A stretch of 64,000 nucleotides of DNA, from the NCBI GenBank assembly GCA_964638245.1, contig CAZWZG010000001.1:16036-80035 (forward strand). The letters run 5' to 3'. Under the pieces are notes generated by a model. The model saw only the letters and a list, made by a program, of their open reading frames with translations, did not search any database and was not told the origin of the DNA. Below, piece after piece: positions 36,202-45,449 of this stretch. The translations under genes were made by a program, and so were the position numbers. How positions within the stretch are numbered: position 1 is the first letter of the stretch; every line of letters begins with the position of its first letter. The DNA comes from CAZWZG01 sp964638245. GTDB lineage: Bacteria; Pseudomonadota; Alphaproteobacteria; Rhodobacterales; Rhodobacteraceae.

Positions 36202-36447
36202 TCAGGGGCCGATTTCCTCGGTCGAAGAAGCGGCCGTTTCCTCGTCACGCAACCGGTGCAGATGGGCGATGTAATAGCGCATATGGGCGTTATCGACTGT
36301 CTTCTGCGCCTCACTTTTCCACGCATTATAGGCCGAGGCATAGTCGGGAAAAATCCCGACCACATGGATGTCATCAACGTCCTTAAACACGTTCTTGGTC
36401 GGATCGACCAGTTCGCCCCCGAACACCAGATGAAGCCGCTGAGTCAT
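36202..36447 (-). CDS. DUF4170 protein
   Basis: 81 residues from ATG 36447, which has AAGGA 8-9 bases upstream; the frame extends a further 11 codons upstream. It matches the small DUF4170 family (Leu-Val-Phe-Gly-Gly-Glu-Leu ... Val-Gly-Ile-Phe-Pro-Asp-Tyr-Ala-Ser-Ala ... Ala-Trp-Lys). Function unknown. It is consistently near waaA in alphaproteobacteria, suggesting a link to LPS synthesis, and ends 3 bases before waaA begins. Confidence 0.85.
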   Translation of the reverse strand: MTQRLHLVFGGELVDPTKNVFKDVDDIHVVGIFPDYASAYNAWKSEAQKTVDNAHMRYYIAHLHRLRDEETAASSTEEIGP

Positions 36448-36504
36448 CCCACAAATCCTTGCCAGTTCCCTTTGCCGCAAAGCGTATCTGATCGCGCCTA
36501 GGCG

Positions 36505-37275
36505 TCAAGCGCCCGACAAACGCGCCACTGTGGCATCAACCAGATCGACCGATGCCGCAACAGCGCCATCAACCCGCCGCTCAAGCGAGTTGAACACCAG
36601 CGCCGCACCATATCGATCAACCGCCTTGCCGCCTGCTTCGGACACAAGGATCGCACCGGCGGCAATGTCCCATTCCCACGCCCCGCGCAGGGTAAGCGTC
36701 ATGTCAAAACGCCCCTCCGCAACAAGCGCAAAGCGATAGACCAATGATGGGCGGAACGCGCGTTCCATTTCCGGAACGGGCCCGGTCCAATGCTCAGAGC
36801 GAAACGACGCTTTTGCGGTCAGAACATCCGGGATCGCGGCTGGCGGGCGTATGGCTATCGGAACACCGTTCTTGGTCACGCCTTCGCCCAGCGCAGCGGC
36901 ATAGGTCACGCGCTTGGCTGGCATCACGAAGACACCCGCCGTCACCACACCCTTTTCGACAACCGCCGCCGCAACGCCCCAGTTTTCTTCGCCCTTCAAA
37001 AAACTCTTCGTGCCATCAATCGGATCAACGATGAACACCTTGTCGGACGCGCGTCGCTCTGGCGTGTCCTCGTCTTCTTCGGACATCCAGCCATAGTCGG
37101 GCCGTGCCGCACAAAGGCGTTCGCGCAGCACCGTATTCGCCGCCAGATCCGCCTCACCCACCGGGTCGCCGGGCGCCTTTTCCCAGAATTTTGGATCCTT
37201 GCGCCAGAACCCTTTGGCCACCGCGCCCGCTGCTTCAGCCGCCCCGATCAGAAGGTCGAGGTCACGCTCCGGCAA
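36505..37275 (-). CDS. cysQ: Inositol monophosphatase-family phosphatase, 3'(2'),5'-bisphosphate nucleotidase type
   Basis: 256 residues with the metal-binding motif Asp84-Pro-Ile-Asp87-Gly-Thr, upstream Glu-Glu at 67-68, and the second motif Trp-Glu-Trp-Asp-Ile-Ala-Ala-Gly. These define the lithium-sensitive phosphatase family; the context and length fit CysQ, which hydrolyses PAP left over from sulfation. That is relevant because the window also encodes a PAPS-using sulfotransferase. An inositol phosphatase role is not excluded. It overlaps the pmbA 3' end by 14 bases. Confidence 0.85.
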   Translation of the reverse strand: MPERDLDLLIGAAEAAGAVAKGFWRKDPKFWEKAPGDPVGEADLAANTVLRERLCAARPDYGWMSEEDEDTPERRASDKVFIVDPIDGTKSFLKGEENWGVAAAVVEKGVVTAGVFVMPAKRVTYAAALGEGVTKNGVPIAIRPPAAIPDVLTAKASFRSEHWTGPVPEMERAFRPSLVYRFALVAEGRFDMTLTLRGAWEWDIAAGAILVSEAGGKAVDRYGAALVFNSLERRVDGAVAASVDLVDATVARLSGA

Positions 37276-38611
37276 TCGTCAGTCCTTCGATCAGAACGGA
37301 CGGAACAGCCCGCGCCATATGGTGGCGCGCATCATTGGCCGGGCGCATGGTCATCAACATGTCGCGCAAATTGCCCGCCACGGTGCATTCATTGACCGGA
37401 TAAGTGATCTCGCCATTCTCGACCCAGTACCCGGACGCGCCGCGCGAGTAATCCCCAGTCGTGGGGTTGATCGATGAGCCAATCATCGACGTGATCAACA
37501 GGCCCGTTCCCATATCCGCCAACAACCCGGCACGATCCTGCGCGCCTTCGGTCAGCGAGATGTTCGTCACGCTCGGGCTCGGCGGACCGGACGTGCCGCG
37601 CACGGCATTCCCAGTGCTCTCCAGCCCCAGTTTGCGTGCCGTGGCCAGATCAAGGACCCAGGACTGCAACACGCCATCCTCGACCAGAGCCCGGCGCGAC
37701 GTCGCCAGCCCTTCGGCATCAAAGGGACGCGATCCCGACCGGCGCGCCAGAAGCGGATCCTCGATCACCGACAGGCCCGACGGGAAAACCGCCTCACCCA
37801 TAGCATCGCGCAACCACGACGCACCGCGCGCCACAGATCCACCATTGATCGCCGCCAGCAGGTGCCCGATCAGCGACGACGACACCCGCTCGTCATATAC
37901 TACCGGATACGCACCTGTCGGTGGCTTCTTCGCTCCGGCGCGCGCCACGGCACGCTCTCCGGCCAGCCGCCCGATGTCTTCGGGCGCATCTAGATCCCCC
38001 TGAAACACCCGAAAATCGAACGCATAGTCGCGCTCCATCCCCGTGCCTTCGCCCGAAATCGCAACGGCCGAAACAGCGCGGGTCGTCTGCGTGAACCCAC
38101 CCGAAAACCCATTGCTCGCCGCCAGATACGCCGACCGGCTGGAATAGCTGGCCGACGATCCATCCATCGTCGAAACACCGTCCACAGCCAAGGCCGCCGC
38201 CTCGGCACGGCGCGCGTCTTCTTGCAGGTCCGCAGGGCTCGGCTCGTCCGAAGGATCAAAGAGCTCCAACGCCTCAACGGACACATCACGTGCAAGCTGA
38301 TCCGAATTGGCCAGACCAACATGCGGATCATCGGGCGCTTCCTTGGCCATGGCCACAGCACGCTCGGCCATCGTCACCAGTGCATCAGGCGCACCGTCAG
38401 AGCTGGCTACCGTGGCCTGCTTCTGGCCTAGAATGACCCGCAACCCGATGTCGATCCCTTCGGCCCGTTCGGCCCGCTCCAAAGCGCCGCCGCGCACATC
38501 GATGGATTGCGTCACACCATCGAAGATGACGACATCCGCTTCCCCGGCGCCCGCCTTGGCGGCTGCCTCCAGAAGGGTTTCGGCAATTTCAGAGAACTTT
38601 GGATTGGGCAT
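37262..38611 (-). CDS. pmbA: TldD/PmbA-family metalloprotease component
   Basis: 449 residues of the TldD/PmbA (modulator of DNA gyrase) family. The N-terminus resembles PmbA/TldE (Glu-Arg-Ala-Glu ... Gly-Ile-Asp-Ile-Gly-Leu-Arg-Val). The C-terminal half has Ser-Thr-Gly-Asn-Ala-Val-Arg-Gly and Gly-Tyr-Trp-Val-Glu-Asn-Gly-Glu-Ile-Thr-Tyr-Pro-Val-Asn-Glu, both typical. PmbA pairs with TldD, which carries the zinc site and cleaves unfolded peptides. TldD is not in this window. It precedes cysQ with overlap. Confidence 0.92.
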   Translation of the reverse strand: MPNPKFSEIAETLLEAAAKAGAGEADVVIFDGVTQSIDVRGGALERAERAEGIDIGLRVILGQKQATVASSDGAPDALVTMAERAVAMAKEAPDDPHVGLANSDQLARDVSVEALELFDPSDEPSPADLQEDARRAEAAALAVDGVSTMDGSSASYSSRSAYLAASNGFSGGFTQTTRAVSAVAISGEGTGMERDYAFDFRVFQGDLDAPEDIGRLAGERAVARAGAKKPPTGAYPVVYDERVSSSLIGHLLAAINGGSVARGASWLRDAMGEAVFPSGLSVIEDPLLARRSGSRPFDAEGLATSRRALVEDGVLQSWVLDLATARKLGLESTGNAVRGTSGPPSPSVTNISLTEGAQDRAGLLADMGTGLLITSMIGSSINPTTGDYSRGASGYWVENGEITYPVNECTVAGNLRDMLMTMRPANDARHHMARAVPSVLIEGLTIAGA

Positions 38612-38671
38612 GGGGCGTCCGAATTGAATGGCTGGTTGGAGTTGGACCTAGGACGCCAACCCCCACGCTGC

Positions 38672-38703
38672 AACCCCGGCAAACCGCTTGGCCCGCCGGG
38701 GTT
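38672..38703. terminator. Hairpin between DUF2125 and pmbA genes
   Basis: Arms AACCCCGGC and GCCGGGGTT form a 9-bp stem around a 14-base loop, 23 bases past the DUF2125 stop. Neither strand has a real T-run, so this could be a weak terminator or an RNA-stabilising hairpin. Confidence 0.45.
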
Positions 38704-38725
38704 CTTTGTAAGGCAATGTCAGATA

Positions 38726-40246
38726 TCAGCGAATGCGCTGTCCGTTCGCCAGCACAGCGCCTTCTGCCGTGACCTCGATGGTCGAGACGAGTGTATCCTC
38801 ACCCTGCCCCGGGCGCGCAAAAAGGCCCAGCATCATGCGAAAGCCCATCGCCTGATCTTCAGGCAAAAGCCCCATCGCAATCAGCTTGTCGAGCAACCTA
38901 TTGCCCCCGACCAGCATCATGTCCACCGATCCCACCGGCGTCGGCGCAGGTGCAAACGGCCCAACACCCGAATTGTCCATATTGAACGCGCCCGACCCCG
39001 TCAGGCGCGCCCCTGCAATCGCCAACTCCAGCGCATTGATCGCAAGCGTGTCCACTTGCCCCGGCATTTGACCCGGGCCCATCGCATCCGGATCCGTCAG
39101 GTCGACAGCCAGATCACCGGTGCCCGAGATGTCGATCTCCAGCGTCGCAGGATCCCGCGGCAATTGCTGCATCGGGTCGACCATCGCCCAGATCATGTCG
39201 TTCACCGTCAGGTCCCCCAGACGCAAGCGAAGTCCAAATTCCTGCGCTTGATCGGACGGGATCAGCGGCATCTGAAGAGCAAACTCGGCGGTCTCATAGG
39301 CAAGATCCACCTGCGGAAGCGGGATATCTTGGCTGCGAATGGTGGCCTGAACGCCATTGGCATTGCCGCCATAGGACAGCCCGTCTTCGTCCATTGTGAA
39401 GTCAACGCCACCGCTGGTCGCCGAGCCATCCATGGCGAATACGGGAATGTCATTTTCCTGCGCTTCCGCGCTAAACGACATCCCGCGATAGGTACCCGCC
39501 AGCGCCAGAGTGACGCCCTCGGACAAAAGCTGTCCAAACGGCACATCGGAGTTTCCGTCAAAGGCGACACCATCAAACTGGAATGACAGGTTCTCAAGGT
39601 CATAGGCGATTTTGAACGCGCCATCTTCCGGCTCGGACGGCGGTGCGGTGGCATCCACGGCAAACGACAGGCTTTGTGCCAGCGTGTTTGAAATCTGGCG
39701 CACAAATTCTCCGTCGATCAACCGGTTCGTCCCCGATCCCCCCGACATCACGAAGCTGGCATTGACGTCCAGATCTTCGCCATCGGCCATCACATCGCCA
39801 AGCGTCCCGCGCATCATGCCGATGCTCCAGGTCGCGGTGAAATCGTCAGGATCGCCCGCAACAACGGCGACACGATCCGTCAGATCAACGCGAAACGTCC
39901 CGCTGCCTTCCCCATCCGGACCATCGCCCGAAAAGGTCGCGACAATTGTCTCAGGCAGCGCAACGGACACCGTCCCATCGCCATTGGCGCTGTAGACGAT
40001 CTGATCAAGGGCGGCCGAGAACGTGAACGACCCGCCAAGATCATCGTCAAACGTGCTGCCAACGGTCACATCATTCAGCGTCAACGCCCGCGCTGTGTTC
40101 GACTGACTGCCGACGGCGATATCAAGGCCGCTGTCGACAAACACCTTCTGTTGAAGCGTCCAGACATCGGACGGCGTCACATCGGCGAGGGCGGGCAATG
40201 CCAAAGCGCTGACGCCAAGGCCGAGAAGAATACGCGAATACATCAT
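38726..40246 (-). CDS. DUF2125 periplasmic protein
   Basis: 506 residues with a Sec signal peptide (Leu-Gly-Val-Ser-Ala-Leu-Ala-Leu-Pro-Ala-Leu-Ala). The mature protein is a long beta-rich, Asp- and Gly-rich chain without Cys, in keeping with DUF2125 proteins of alphaproteobacteria, which have no known role and may be envelope-located. Two adjacent ATGs (40246 and 40243) can start it, behind a GAAAGA stretch. It is divergent from the SDR gene; the 116 bases between should hold both promoters. Confidence 0.8.
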   Translation of the reverse strand: MMYSRILLGLGVSALALPALADVTPSDVWTLQQKVFVDSGLDIAVGSQSNTARALTLNDVTVGSTFDDDLGGSFTFSAALDQIVYSANGDGTVSVALPETIVATFSGDGPDGEGSGTFRVDLTDRVAVVAGDPDDFTATWSIGMMRGTLGDVMADGEDLDVNASFVMSGGSGTNRLIDGEFVRQISNTLAQSLSFAVDATAPPSEPEDGAFKIAYDLENLSFQFDGVAFDGNSDVPFGQLLSEGVTLALAGTYRGMSFSAEAQENDIPVFAMDGSATSGGVDFTMDEDGLSYGGNANGVQATIRSQDIPLPQVDLAYETAEFALQMPLIPSDQAQEFGLRLRLGDLTVNDMIWAMVDPMQQLPRDPATLEIDISGTGDLAVDLTDPDAMGPGQMPGQVDTLAINALELAIAGARLTGSGAFNMDNSGVGPFAPAPTPVGSVDMMLVGGNRLLDKLIAMGLLPEDQAMGFRMMLGLFARPGQGEDTLVSTIEVTAEGAVLANGQRIR

Positions 40247-40362
40247 GGAAATCTTTCAATTGGGGCAGACGCGCGCAGACTCCGCTACCAATCGAGACGC
40301 GTCAAGTCTTGCATTCCGAAGTTTTAGACAGAACTTGAGGCGCGACAGCGAAAGGAACTCCC

Positions 40363-41118
40363 ATGACCGACCTGACCGGAAAAACCGTCCTGATCACCGG
40401 CGCAAGCCGCGGTATCGGCGAAGCCGCCGCGCGCGCCTTTGCCAAAGCGGGCGCAAACGTCGCCCTTGTTGCGCGCTCCAAAGACGCCATCGAGGCAATC
40501 GCCGCGGATATCGGCGACAAGGCGATCGCCCTGACCTGCGACGTCTCAGACTTTGGCGAGGTTCAGGCCACGGTCACCGCCACTGTCGAGGTCTTTGGTG
40601 GGCTTGATGTGCTGATTAACAACGCCGGACTGGTCGATCCCATCTCCCACATCGCGACATCTGAACCCGAGGCGTGGGGGAAGATCATCGATATCAACCT
40701 CAAGGGCGTCTACTACGGCATCCGCGCCGCCCTTCCGATCATGGAAGCCGCCGGGTCCGGCTCGATCCTGACCATTTCCTCGGGCGCCGCCCACGGCCCG
40801 GTCGAAGCATGGAGCCACTATTGCGCGTCCAAGGCGGGCGTCCACATGCTCAACCAATGCGGCCACAAGGAATACGGGGACAAGGGCATCCGGTTCCTGA
40901 CCCTGTCTCCGGGCACGGTCGCCACCGACATGCAGCGCGAGATCAAGGCCTCCGGCATCAATCCGGTCAGCCAGCTCGACTGGTCCGTCCATATCCCGCC
41001 CGAGTGGCCCGCCGAAGCGCTGATCTGGATGCTGACGCCGGAGTCAGACGAATTCCTCGGCCAAGAGGTCAAGCTGCGCGAAGACGACATTCGGAGGCGG
41101 GTCGGGCTGATCGACTAG
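40363..41118 (+). CDS. Short-chain dehydrogenase/reductase
   Basis: 251 residues. Thr-Gly-Ala-Ser-Arg-Gly-Ile-Gly near the start binds NAD(P)H, Asn-Asn-Ala-Gly follows, and the catalytic Ser (Ile-Ser-Ser-Gly) and Tyr-x3-Lys (Tyr-Cys-Ala-Ser-Lys) are in place. These enzymes oxidise or reduce alcohols and ketones; the substrate cannot be told from sequence. AAGGAA lies 7 bases before ATG 40363. Confidence 0.93.
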   Translation: MTDLTGKTVLITGASRGIGEAAARAFAKAGANVALVARSKDAIEAIAADIGDKAIALTCDVSDFGEVQATVTATVEVFGGLDVLINNAGLVDPISHIATSEPEAWGKIIDINLKGVYYGIRAALPIMEAAGSGSILTISSGAAHGPVEAWSHYCASKAGVHMLNQCGHKEYGDKGIRFLTLSPGTVATDMQREIKASGINPVSQLDWSVHIPPEWPAEALIWMLTPESDEFLGQEVKLREDDIRRRVGLID

Positions 41119-41218
41119 GTCCAGCACCTGCCCGTGGGGTGGCACTTCTGACGGCATAGACTGGGCGCATATTGGTGAAGCATCATCTTTCGCCCAAGCC
41201 GCTTGCGAACGGTGACAA

Positions 41219-41248
41219 AGCGCCAGCCCGTGGGGACGGGCAGGCGCT
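41219..41248. terminator. Strong hairpin between convergent SDR and HNH genes
   Basis: AGCGCC-A-GCCCGT pairs with ACGGGC-A-GGCGCT around GGGG, giving a 13-position stem with one A-A mismatch, between the convergent gene ends. There is no T-run on either side; possibly a bidirectional terminator. Confidence 0.5.
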
Positions 41249-41285
41249 GGCCCGGCGCCTTTGGCTTGATCCCGGGCCAAGGCAC

Positions 41286-41585
41286 TTACCGCCCCGCTCG
41301 CCGTTTCCCCGGCGTCTTCGAATGAAATCCCGGCGGGCGCTTTCCCACCCAGGCGATGAACTTCGCCAACCGGGGATGCGTCTCAAGCGCCTCGACCGTG
41401 TTGAACTCGCGCGCCAGCTCCGTCTCGGTCAGCGTCGCGTGGATCTCGTTATGACAGATCTGATGCAGCCGCACGACCGGGCCACCCTTGCCACCCCTGA
41501 GCTTGGGCGTCAGGTGGTGCAAGCTTTGGCGCGCATCCGGCGGAATGGGGCGGCCACAAAGCGGGCAAATCGGGTCTCCATCCAT
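41286..41585 (-). CDS. Small HNH endonuclease-like protein
   Basis: 99 residues from ATG 41585. Zinc-binding Cys7-x2-Cys10, then His-His at 23-24 (Leu-His-His-Leu-Thr-Pro) and a later Cys-His-x3-His cluster at 44-49 (Ile-Cys-His-Asn-Glu-Ile-His) make an HNH/McrA-like nuclease fold. Basic C-terminal tail. It could be a standalone repair or restriction nuclease; no partner methylase or mobile element is adjacent. The tandem repeat at 41632-41675 lies just upstream. Confidence 0.8.
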   Translation of the reverse strand: MDGDPICPLCGRPIPPDARQSLHHLTPKLRGGKGGPVVRLHQICHNEIHATLTETELAREFNTVEALETHPRLAKFIAWVGKRPPGFHSKTPGKRRAGR

Positions 41586-41631
41586 GGTCGGTAACCTAGC
41601 GCGAGCAGTCTGCCCGCCAAAACCGATCCGC

Positions 41632-41675
41632 GCACCGACGCAATACCGACGTTGCACCGACGTAATACCGACGTG
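41632..41675. repeat. Tandem 22-base repeat (two copies)
   Basis: Two adjacent copies, 41632-41653 and 41654-41675, share GCACCGACG, then C or T, then AATACCGACGT, and end in T or G. They lie 46 bases upstream of the HNH gene start, where its promoter is expected. Confidence 0.85.
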
Positions 41676-41811
41676 CCAAATCCCAACAAAACAAGGGCAA
41701 ACAGGCCGATTTGGTGCGGTTCTGCGCAATTCATCGCACGCCGCGTTAACCCCTTGGTATTGACCTTGGCGCGAACCTCTGGCCCGTTCCCGTCACGAAG
41801 GGGGCAGGGAC

Positions 41812-42981
41812 ATGGTCGAAGCGGTCGACGCTTTGGTGATCGGATCGGGGCCGGCGGGACTGATGGCCGCCGAAAACCTCGCCATGCGCAACCGTCGCGT
41901 GGTGATCGCGGAAGCCAAACCTTCGATAGGCCGCAAATTCCTGATGGCCGGGAAATCGGGCCTCAACATCACCAAATCCGAAGACCCCGCGCGGTTCAAA
42001 GCCGCCTTTGCCTGCCCTCAGATCGCGCATATGGTGGACAGCTTCGGACCCGATGCCGCCATCCAATGGGCCGAGCGTCTGGGACAGGACACCTTCGTCG
42101 GCTCCACCGGCCGCGTCTTCCCCAAGACGATGAAAGCCTCCCCCCTTTTGCGCGCCTGGGCCGGGCGACTTTCGGAATTGGGGATCGACATCCGCACCCG
42201 CTGGCGTTGGAACGGGTGGGACAACGCCACGGTGCGGTTTGAGACGCCGGACGGCCCCAAGTCCCTTTCGCCAAAGGTCACCGTCCTAGCCTGCGGCGGC
42301 GCAAGTTGGGCCCGCCTCGGCTCGGATGGTGCATGGGCAGAAACACTGCGCGGCCACGGCATTGCCACCGAACCCTTCGCCCCGGCAAATGCGGGGATTG
42401 CGGTTGAATGGTCACCCCACATGGACCGCCATTTCGGCGAACCGGTCAAAGCCACACTGCTAAGGGCAGGCCGCAGCTACAGCCGCGGTGAATTCGCCCT
42501 GTCCACCCGAGGCCTCGAAGGCGGCGGCATCTACGAGGTCGGCCGCGCTGTCCGCGAAGGCGCGCCACTTACGCTGGACCTGCTGCCCCACAAATCCGAC
42601 GAAGCCGTACAGCGCGCCATGGCTGATCCGACCCGCGAAAGCCTGTCCAATCGCCTACGCAAACGCCTCGGCCTTACCCCTGTAAAACAAGCGCTTTTGC
42701 GTGAATTTGCCTCGTCGCTGGAACCTGCGGAACTGGCCAAGACGATCAAGGCCCTTCCCATCGCTCACCAGGGGTTGCGCCCCCTCGACGAAGCGATTTC
42801 AACCGCGGGCGGCATCGCCTGGGACGCGCTCGACGAAGACCTGATGCTCAAGGACCGCCCCGGAACATTTGCCTGTGGTGAAATGCTGGACTGGGAAGCC
42901 CCCACCGGCGGCTACCTAATCACGGGGTGTCTGGCGACAGGCATGTGGGCAGGCGTTCACGCCGCCCATTGGTCAAAGTGA
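41812..42981 (+). CDS. FAD-dependent flavoprotein (HI0933/BaiN-like)
   Basis: 389 residues. Gly-Ser-Gly-Pro-Ala-Gly near residue 11 is the FAD dinucleotide site. Gly-Lys-Ser-Gly-Leu-Asn-Ile-Thr and the C-terminal Gly-Gly-Ile-Ala-Trp and Thr-Gly-Gly-Tyr-Leu-Ile-Thr-Gly-Cys segments match HI0933-like flavoproteins. These are oxidoreductases whose substrate is mostly unknown; some family members reduce aromatic or steroid compounds. The 3' end overlaps the convergent GST-like gene by 9 bases. Confidence 0.88.
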   Translation: MVEAVDALVIGSGPAGLMAAENLAMRNRRVVIAEAKPSIGRKFLMAGKSGLNITKSEDPARFKAAFACPQIAHMVDSFGPDAAIQWAERLGQDTFVGSTGRVFPKTMKASPLLRAWAGRLSELGIDIRTRWRWNGWDNATVRFETPDGPKSLSPKVTVLACGGASWARLGSDGAWAETLRGHGIATEPFAPANAGIAVEWSPHMDRHFGEPVKATLLRAGRSYSRGEFALSTRGLEGGGIYEVGRAVREGAPLTLDLLPHKSDEAVQRAMADPTRESLSNRLRKRLGLTPVKQALLREFASSLEPAELAKTIKALPIAHQGLRPLDEAISTAGGIAWDALDEDLMLKDRPGTFACGEMLDWEAPTGGYLITGCLATGMWAGVHAAHWSK

Positions 42982-43890
42982 CCAGTCGACAACCGGCCCC
43001 AAGGGCACGATCCCAAGCGGGTTGCGCAACTCGGATGGCGAGAAATACCCCTGCTTGTAGATGTCGAAACGCACCGTCTCAGCGACCCCGGGCATCGCGT
43101 AGATCTTGCGCGCGTAGGTCCACAGATTCGGATAATCCGAGATCTTGGCGAGGTTGCATTTGAACGCATAGTGATAGGCCACATCAAACCGCGCCAGCGT
43201 CGGGAACAGCCGCAGATCGGCCTCGGTAAAGACGTCTCCTGCCAGATAGGGCGTCTTGGAAAGCTGGTCCTCAATTGCGTCAAGTGTCGCAAAAACATCC
43301 CGCACTCCGGCCTCGTAGGCCTCCTGCGTGCGAGCAAATCCGGCGCGGTAAACGCCATTGTTGAAGCCGGGATAAATCCGGTCATGCCACGCATCGATCG
43401 TCTCTCGCAGCGCTTCGGGGTAAAGGTCATGCCCCGTCCCGAACCGCCCCAACATCCGCACGATATCCGCGCTTTCGTTCGAGACGATTTTCCCAGCGAC
43501 CTTGTCCCAAAGGATCGGCACCGTCACGCGTCCTGAATACGGCGGATCTTGCCTGGCATAGACCTCATGCAAGGCCCGTACGCCCAGTTCAGGATCGGCA
43601 TATTCGCCGTCGCTATCATAAACCCAACCATCCGGCGTCCGACGCGGCCGCGCATATGACACGCTGATTGCATCGGTCAGATCGAAAAACACCCGTGCCA
43701 AAAGCGCACGGTGCGCCCAGGGACAATTCCACGAGGCATACAGGTGATAGCGACCCGGTTCAGGGGGATGTTCTCCGCCCTCTTCGATCCAGTCACGAAT
43801 GTTCGAGGCCGCCCGCTTGAACGCGCCACCTTGGCTAGTGTCCGGACCCGGATCGTCGACCAGGTACTGACCTTCGAGCATCACACCCAT
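42973..43890 (-). CDS. Glutathionyl-hydroquinone reductase-like glutathione transferase
   Basis: 305 residues. The thioredoxin-fold half has Cys56-Pro-Trp-Ala-His in Ser-Trp-Asn-Cys-Pro-Trp, the catalytic motif of YqjG/ECM4-type omega GSTs, followed by an alpha-helical domain with Asn-Asn-Gly-Val-Tyr-Arg-Ala-Gly-Phe-Ala. These reduce glutathionyl-hydroquinones and detoxify quinones. GGAG lies 8 bases before ATG 43890. Length fits the family. Confidence 0.92.
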   Translation of the reverse strand: MGVMLEGQYLVDDPGPDTSQGGAFKRAASNIRDWIEEGGEHPPEPGRYHLYASWNCPWAHRALLARVFFDLTDAISVSYARPRRTPDGWVYDSDGEYADPELGVRALHEVYARQDPPYSGRVTVPILWDKVAGKIVSNESADIVRMLGRFGTGHDLYPEALRETIDAWHDRIYPGFNNGVYRAGFARTQEAYEAGVRDVFATLDAIEDQLSKTPYLAGDVFTEADLRLFPTLARFDVAYHYAFKCNLAKISDYPNLWTYARKIYAMPGVAETVRFDIYKQGYFSPSELRNPLGIVPLGPVVDWSL

Positions 43891-43944
43891 GTGCCATCTC
43901 CTTTGATCCGCACATAACCCCGAGAATTGAGAAGGAAAAGCGCG

Positions 43945-44967
43945 TCAGCGCACAGCCAGCCGCGCAAGACGCACCAAGAGTCGCTCCATCATCGCCATAT
44001 CCGGTACCGGAGAGGAGCGCCGCAACTGCGCGTCGGCCCCAAGGATCATCGAAATCGCTTCATCGAGCCGTGAAGGCCCCCAGTTGGAGGCTTGCCGCAC
44101 CAGCCGGTCCCGGCGGGGCCCGAACACCGGCGGGCGCAACTTGCCCGCGCCGGACGCAGCACCGCCCGGATCAGACGCCGCCGAATGCAACTGACGAAAA
44201 TGACGCATCAAACCGATGGCAAGCGTCACCGCCCCCACGCCCTGCGCCTGCAACCGGCGCAACAGCGGCGCGATGTCGTTCATGCGCGCCTCTGCGGTGG
44301 CATGGATCACGTCGTCCAATGCCGCTTCGATCGACGCAGGGGACATCGCCGCGACATCCTCCGCCGTCACCGGACCATCCGATCTCAGTGTGTAAAGTGC
44401 AATCTTTTCAATCGTCTGGCGAAAATCACCTGGGTCCAAGACCCGCGAAAGCCCCGTGATCGCGTCCATCCCATCGCGGTCGACATCCGAAATCCCGGCC
44501 GTCTTGAGGACGCCTTCAATCTCGCCCCGCGACGGCGGATCATCGTAAATCCCTGTGGAATAGGCCGAAGAATGACCCTCAAAGAGCTTGCGCAGTTTCG
44601 ACTTCGCCGCCAGGGATCCCGCAGTGACGACAAGCGCCGCATCGCCCTGTTGCCACTCGCCCAGCGCCGCCTCCATTGGGCCAATCACAGCATCCGTGGC
44701 CCCTTCGACAAGCGCCACGCGCGGCCCCGGAAAGAACCCTTGGGCCTTGAGCGCATCCAAGAGGCTCGCCGGATCCTTGCGCAGGTCGGCCGCCGCAAGC
44801 CGCGTCAGGCGCATCTCATCCTCGCCATTTGGTCCGACCAGCGCGGCAATAACCTCTTGCCGCCGCAGTGCCACCCGCATTGCATCGGCCCCGTAAATCA
44901 GGATCCCGGCCCGGCTTGGGTCCGGCTTGGCGAAGTATGAGGGAGCGTCGCGCGGGCTTAGCTTCAT
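43945..44967 (-). CDS. holA: DNA polymerase III subunit delta
   Basis: 340 residues matching HolA: N-terminal Gly-Ile-Leu-Ile-Tyr-Gly-Ala-Asp strand, a AAA-like delta subunit core without a working P-loop, and a helical collar domain rich in Arg and Leu. It opens the sliding clamp within the clamp loader. It overlaps lptE by 4 bases (ATGA) in the usual leuS-lptE-holA order. Confidence 0.93.
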   Translation of the reverse strand: MKLSPRDAPSYFAKPDPSRAGILIYGADAMRVALRRQEVIAALVGPNGEDEMRLTRLAAADLRKDPASLLDALKAQGFFPGPRVALVEGATDAVIGPMEAALGEWQQGDAALVVTAGSLAAKSKLRKLFEGHSSAYSTGIYDDPPSRGEIEGVLKTAGISDVDRDGMDAITGLSRVLDPGDFRQTIEKIALYTLRSDGPVTAEDVAAMSPASIEAALDDVIHATAEARMNDIAPLLRRLQAQGVGAVTLAIGLMRHFRQLHSAASDPGGAASGAGKLRPPVFGPRRDRLVRQASNWGPSRLDEAISMILGADAQLRRSSPVPDMAMMERLLVRLARLAVR

Positions 44968-45449
44968 CGCCAGTCGCTGGAGGTCGCCAGAAGTTCTGCC
45001 GTGATTTGGTCCGCAAGGATCACCATCAGGCGCTCGCGCGCATCGCGTTGCGCCGAAAGCGTCGCCACGGTCGTCCCCGTGGCCGAATAGCTGGTGAAGC
45101 TGGACGCCGTGCCGGAGGCGATCGCTGTGCCAGTCGATGCGTCAGTGAGCGTATAGGTCACCTCGCCCACGACATTAAACCGCGTGATCGTTTGATCCAG
45201 CGTGATCCCTAGCTCGTCCTCGTCGATCGCGATGGACGCCGAGAGCCGATAGGTCGGCACATCCGGAAGACCCAATCGCCGTTCCAGCTGACGCACCAAC
45301 GCGAAGCCTTCTGCGTCAATCGGATCGTCTACGGCGATCTGTCCGCGGAGCGCTTCTGCGGACCCGCCCGGACCAAATACGGGGGAGTACCCGCACCCCG
45401 AAAGCGCAAGGCAAGCGACGAGAATGATTGAGCGTTTAAACGACGACAT
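44964..45449 (-). CDS. lptE: LPS-assembly lipoprotein LptE
   Basis: 161 residues with a lipoprotein signal ending Leu-Ser-Gly-Cys19 and then Gly-Tyr-Ser-Pro-Val-Phe-Gly, typical of LptE, which plugs LptD in the outer membrane. A repeated Thr/Ser-rich beta region follows. The 5' end overlaps leuS by 14 bases and the 3' end overlaps holA by 4. Confidence 0.92.
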   Translation of the reverse strand: MSSFKRSIILVACLALSGCGYSPVFGPGGSAEALRGQIAVDDPIDAEGFALVRQLERRLGLPDVPTYRLSASIAIDEDELGITLDQTITRFNVVGEVTYTLTDASTGTAIASGTASSFTSYSATGTTVATLSAQRDARERLMVILADQITAELLATSSDWR

